Shown here piece after piece: positions 6,490 to 8,150 of a stretch of 8,150 nucleotides of DNA. Made by a program: the position numbers and the translations under genes. This DNA comes from RZYP01 sp964386405 (GTDB taxonomy: Bacteria; Bacillota; Negativicutes; Acidaminococcales; Acidaminococcaceae). How positions within the stretch are numbered: the stretch's first letter is position 1; each line of letters opens with the position of its first letter. The notes below the pieces were generated by a model. That model was not told the origin of the DNA, did no database searches, and worked only from the letters and a program-made list of their open reading frames with translations. Location: NCBI GenBank assembly GCA_964386405.1, contig CAYLRW010000065.1, forward strand, positions 1 to 8,150, given 5' to 3'.

Positions 6490-6906
6490 GATGGTGATAC
6501 CCATGCTGCGGGCAGTACCTTCAATCATTCTCATTGCAGCTTCAACATCTGCAGCGTTAAGGTCTTCCATTTTGCTTTCAGCAATTTCACGGACTTTATC
6601 GCGGCCAAGTTTTGCAACTTTTTTCTTGTTTGGTTCGCCAGATGCTCTTTCAAGACCAGCAGCTTTTTTCAAAAGCACTGCAGCCGGCGGAGTTTTTGTT
6701 ATGAAAGTAAAGGAACGATCCTCAAATACGGTGATTTCTACCGGAATGATGAGACCAGCTTGTTTAGCTGTACGTTCATTAAAGTCTTTAACAAAAGCCA
6801 TGATATTAACACCAGCTTGACCAAGCGCAGGACCAACCGGTGGAGCCGGTGTAGCTTTGCCAGCAGGAACCTGTAATTTTACCATTTTTATTACTTTTTT
6901 CGGCAT
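6481..6906 (-). CDS. rplK: 50S ribosomal protein L11
   Basis: L11 binds the GTPase-associated region of 23S rRNA beside the L10/L12 stalk. In bacteria it is needed for translation-factor function and for ribosome-dependent stringent signalling, and it is part of the thiopeptide antibiotic site. It has 141 residues, the standard length. The N-terminal domain starts MPKKVIKMVKLQVPAGKA and carries the conserved proline stretch PAPPVGPALGQ (20-30) and NIMAFVKDFNERT (34-46). The C-terminal RNA-binding domain runs from about 72, with KTPPAAVLLKKAAG (71-84) and GTARSMGI (130-137). P22 and P23, at the usual thiostrepton-contact positions, are unchanged. The ATG follows AAGGAGG by 10 nt, and that ribosome binding site abuts the nusG stop codon, leaving only 17 nt between the genes. 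Confidence 0.99.
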   Translation of the reverse strand: MPKKVIKMVKLQVPAGKATPAPPVGPALGQAGVNIMAFVKDFNERTAKQAGLIIPVEITVFEDRSFTFITKTPPAAVLLKKAAGLERASGEPNKKKVAKLGRDKVREIAESKMEDLNAADVEAAMRMIEGTARSMGITIVD

Positions 6907-6923
6907 TTATTCACACCTCCTTA

Positions 6924-7457
6924 TTATTCTGTTTCTTCAACTTGTGTAAAATCAATTTCAACAGGTGTTTCACGTCCGAACATTTCAACCAAAACCTTCA
7001 GTTTTCCACGTTCTTCATTGATTTCAGCAACTCTGCCGACACAACCCATAAAAGGTCCGGCGTTGAGACGCACCAACTGTTGTAACTTAATATCAATTTT
7101 AGGATGCTTACTTGCAATTCCCATGTGTCCGAGTATTCTAGCTGCTTCGGCCTCGGTAAGAGGAATAGGTTTTGAGCCTGAGCCAACAAAACCAGTTACA
7201 CCCGGAGTATTGCGGACAGCATACCAAGAGCGGTCATTTACAATCATCTCTACCAGCACATAACCAGGAAAGACTTTCTTGGAAGTGACCTTTTTCTTGC
7301 CGTCTTTGACTTCAACTTCATCTTCCATAGGAACCAGGACATTGAAAATTTCATTTTCCATACCCAGGGAGTGAATCTTGCGTTCCAAATTGGCAGTTAC
7401 TTTATTCTCATATCCAGAATAGGTATGAATAACATACCAGCGTTTTTCTGATTCCAT
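6924..7457 (-). CDS. nusG: transcription termination/antitermination factor NusG
   Basis: NusG binds the clamp of RNA polymerase and modulates elongation, pausing and termination, and can couple polymerase to ribosome or Rho. It has 177 residues, the usual size. The NGN domain covers about 5-115 and includes RWYVIHTYSGYENKV, KVFPGYVLVEM (61-71) and RNTPGVTGFVG (82-92). The KOW domain covers about 128-175 and includes VRLNAGPFMGCVGRVAEI. The ATG at 7457 gives the conserved MESEKRWYVIHTYSGYENK start. The odd feature is the ribosome binding site: AAGGAGG lies 29 nt upstream, separated by a predicted hairpin. A more upstream in-frame TTG (7517) lies inside secE and would add 20 residues unlike the family, so I reject it. 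secE ends 41 nt upstream and rplK starts 17 nt downstream. Confidence 0.98.
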   Translation of the reverse strand: MESEKRWYVIHTYSGYENKVTANLERKIHSLGMENEIFNVLVPMEDEVEVKDGKKKVTSKKVFPGYVLVEMIVNDRSWYAVRNTPGVTGFVGSGSKPIPLTEAEAARILGHMGIASKHPKIDIKLQQLVRLNAGPFMGCVGRVAEINEERGKLKVLVEMFGRETPVEIDFTQVEETE

Positions 7458-7493
7458 AAACAGCGGGAAAGCATAAACCTTCCCTACCTCCTT
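7455..7493 (-). promoter_or_regulatory. nusG ribosome binding site with hairpin between Shine-Dalgarno and ATG
   Basis: The only strong Shine-Dalgarno for nusG, AAGGAGG (7493-7487), is 29 nt from the ATG (7457-7455), much farther than normal. Between them GGGAAG (7484-7479) and UUUCCC (7470-7465) can pair into a 6-bp hairpin, the last pair being G·U, with loop GUUUAUGC. If formed, it leaves 9 unpaired nt between Shine-Dalgarno and ATG, a normal spacing, and holds an out-of-frame AUG (7474-7472) in its loop. The pairing is seen in the sequence; the role is inference. Confidence 0.6.
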
Positions 7494-7498
7494 GAGTC

Positions 7499-7717
7499 TT
7501 AGCCTTTCAATAACCAACGGAAAGCGACACTGAAGAAGGAATCAATGACCCAAATCAACGTTGCAATCATGAAAACCGTGAGAAAAACAACGACAGTATA
7601 CGCAATCAGCTGTTTTTTCGTAGGCCAAGTTACTTTTTTCAGTTCAACCTTTACTTCACGCAAAAAAAGAGATACTGCATTGACCTTTTTCACGTTTGTC
7701 ATGTCCGAAACGGCCAT
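7499..7717 (-). CDS. secE: preprotein translocase subunit SecE
   Basis: SecE is the small membrane subunit that clamps and stabilises SecY in the protein-export channel. The chosen form has 72 residues, the size of the short single-span SecE of most non-enterobacterial species. The amphipathic cytoplasmic segment carries the signature FLREVKVELKKVTWPTKKQL (18-37), followed by one membrane span at about 38-58 (YTVVVFLTVFMIATLIWVI) and a short tail. The start is the ATG at 7717, preceded by a modest ribosome binding site (AAGGATG); a TTG at 7753 would add 12 residues unlike the family. It sits 57 nt after rpmG and 41 nt before nusG, the conserved secE-nusG order. Confidence 0.96.
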   Translation of the reverse strand: MAVSDMTNVKKVNAVSLFLREVKVELKKVTWPTKKQLIAYTVVVFLTVFMIATLIWVIDSFFSVAFRWLLKG

Positions 7718-7774
7718 TTTTTCACATCCTTGCCCAATAGCTAATAATAACACAACCCGCCAGAAATAAAAAAA

Positions 7775-7939
7775 TTATTTTGTTTCTTTATGCAAAGTGT
7801 GTTGTTTGCAGAATTTGCAATATTTATTAAGCTCAATACGATCAGGATCGTTTTTCTTATTCTTATTTGTCTGGTAATTACGTTGTTTGCACTCAGTGCA
7901 AGCTAGAGTAATACCATTGCGTGCTCCAGCCTTAGCCAT
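7775..7939 (-). CDS. rpmG: 50S ribosomal protein L33, zinc-ribbon form
   Basis: L33 is a small large-subunit protein near the E site. The 54-residue product begins MAKAGARNGITLACTECK and keeps all four zinc-ribbon cysteines, C14-x-x-C17 and C41-x-x-C44 (YCKFCKQHT), so this is the zinc-dependent (C+) type. It contains the family core QRNYQTNKNKKNDPDRIELNKY read in two parts: QRNYQTNKNKK (19-29) and DPDRIELNKY (31-40). It is a few residues longer than the common 49-residue form, mainly at the N-terminus. The ATG follows GAGGTG with a 7-nt gap. It is the first gene after the promoter at 7996-8024 and precedes secE, a common arrangement in Bacillota. Confidence 0.96.
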   Translation of the reverse strand: MAKAGARNGITLACTECKQRNYQTNKNKKNDPDRIELNKYCKFCKQHTLHKETK

Positions 7940-7995
7940 TATTTCACACCTCTCTTACCGCTAAAAATCTACTATTCTAAAATTGTCGCTAATAT

Positions 7996-8024
7996 AGCGT
8001 AACATAGCTGACACTTTATGTCAA
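7996..8024 (-). promoter_or_regulatory. sigma-A-type promoter for rpmG-secE-nusG-rplKA
   Basis: A perfect -35 TTGACA (8024-8019) is followed by a 17-nt spacer ending in TGT and the -10 TACGCT (8001-7996), an extended TG-N -10 that may offset the poor hexamer. Transcription should start near 7989, giving a leader of about 50 nt before rpmG. The inverted repeat TGACA-TAAAG-TGTCA overlaps the -35, and CGCTA-TAT-TAGCG overlaps the -10 and start region. Confidence 0.78.
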
Positions 8025-8037
8025 CAACTGTTTATGT

Positions 8038-8073
8038 AAAAATCATGAGGCCGGTCTCAGGATGACCGGCCTC
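8038..8073 (-). terminator. probable terminator after tuf
   Basis: A perfect 10-bp GC-rich stem, GAGGCCGGTC (8073-8064) with GACCGGCCTC (8056-8047), closes a 7-nt loop 24 nt after the tuf stop codon. Five U (8042-8038) follow after the four bases AUGA, so the U tract is displaced from the stem. It would separate tuf from the rpmG unit. Confidence 0.75.
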
Positions 8074-8097
8074 TTTCTGAACGTTTTTGGCTGGTAA

Positions 8098-8150
8098 TTA
8101 TTTCTCTTCGATAGCAGCAACAACGCCTGCACCAACGGTACGGCCGCCTT
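8098..8150 (-). CDS. tuf: elongation factor Tu, C-terminal 16 residues (cut by window edge)
   Basis: Only the 3' end is present. It encodes GGRTVGAGVVAAIEEK and a TAA stop, which matches the conserved end of domain 3 of EF-Tu (GRTVGAGVV). EF-Tu is the GTPase that delivers aminoacyl-tRNA to the ribosome. The position just upstream of rpmG-secE-nusG-rplKAJL-rpoBC is a common location for tuf. The gene continues beyond base 8150; the truncation is only the window boundary. The fragment is short, but the motif and synteny together make the call secure. Confidence 0.9.
   Translation of the reverse strand, partial: GGRTVGAGVVAAIEEK

Noticed and set aside
7458..7517. Upstream TTG start for nusG adding 20 residues
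   Set aside because: It overlaps the end of secE, has no ribosome binding site and yields an N-terminus unlike NusG; ATG 7457 fits the family.
7718..7753. Upstream TTG start for secE adding 12 residues
   Set aside because: No ribosome binding site and non-conserved sequence; ATG 7717 has AAGGATG upstream and gives the normal SecE start.

Overview
The window is an ordinary but compact housekeeping locus, read entirely on the minus strand: the bacterial transcription/translation cluster tuf – rpmG – secE – nusG – rplK – rplA – rplJ – rplL – rpoB – rpoC. EF-Tu and RpoC are cut by the window edges; every other gene is complete. The base composition is moderately AT-rich and ribosome binding sites are strong (AGGAGG type). 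RpoB and RpoC look firmicute-like, RpoB has a long acidic C-terminal tail, and a firmicute-type L10 leader precedes rplJ. Together these suggest a Bacillota member, perhaps a Negativicutes/Clostridia-type gut anaerobe. That placement is inference from protein flavour only; genus cannot be read from the window.

Layout in the direction of transcription (high to low coordinates). The tuf 3' end (8098-8150) is followed by a strong GC-rich hairpin that looks like its terminator (8038-8073). A sigma-A-type promoter (TTGACA, 17 nt, TACGCT with a TG extension) starts a new unit: rpmG (L33), secE (translocase subunit), nusG (elongation factor), rplK (L11), rplA (L1). A recognisable L10 leader with a terminator/antiterminator pair lies between rplA and rplJ, then come rplJ (L10) and rplL (L7/L12). 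A textbook intrinsic terminator follows rplL directly. It is followed at once by a near-consensus promoter (TTGACA, 17 nt, TAAAAT) that drives rpoB and rpoC through a leader of about 220 nt. That leader contains a second intrinsic terminator upstream of the rpoB start codon.

The genes supply L10/L12/L11/L1 for the ribosomal stalk regions, EF-Tu for aminoacyl-tRNA delivery, SecE for protein export, NusG for elongation control and the two large RNA polymerase subunits. The interest lies in the non-coding regulation. The main items are a probable attenuator in the rpoBC leader, the L10 leader, a structured element between rplK and rplA that may be an L1 site, and a nusG start whose Shine-Dalgarno lies 29 nt away but is brought close by a predicted hairpin. 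No mobile element, CRISPR array, tRNA, rRNA or foreign-looking gene is visible, and I see no new biological system beyond these cis-regulatory candidates.
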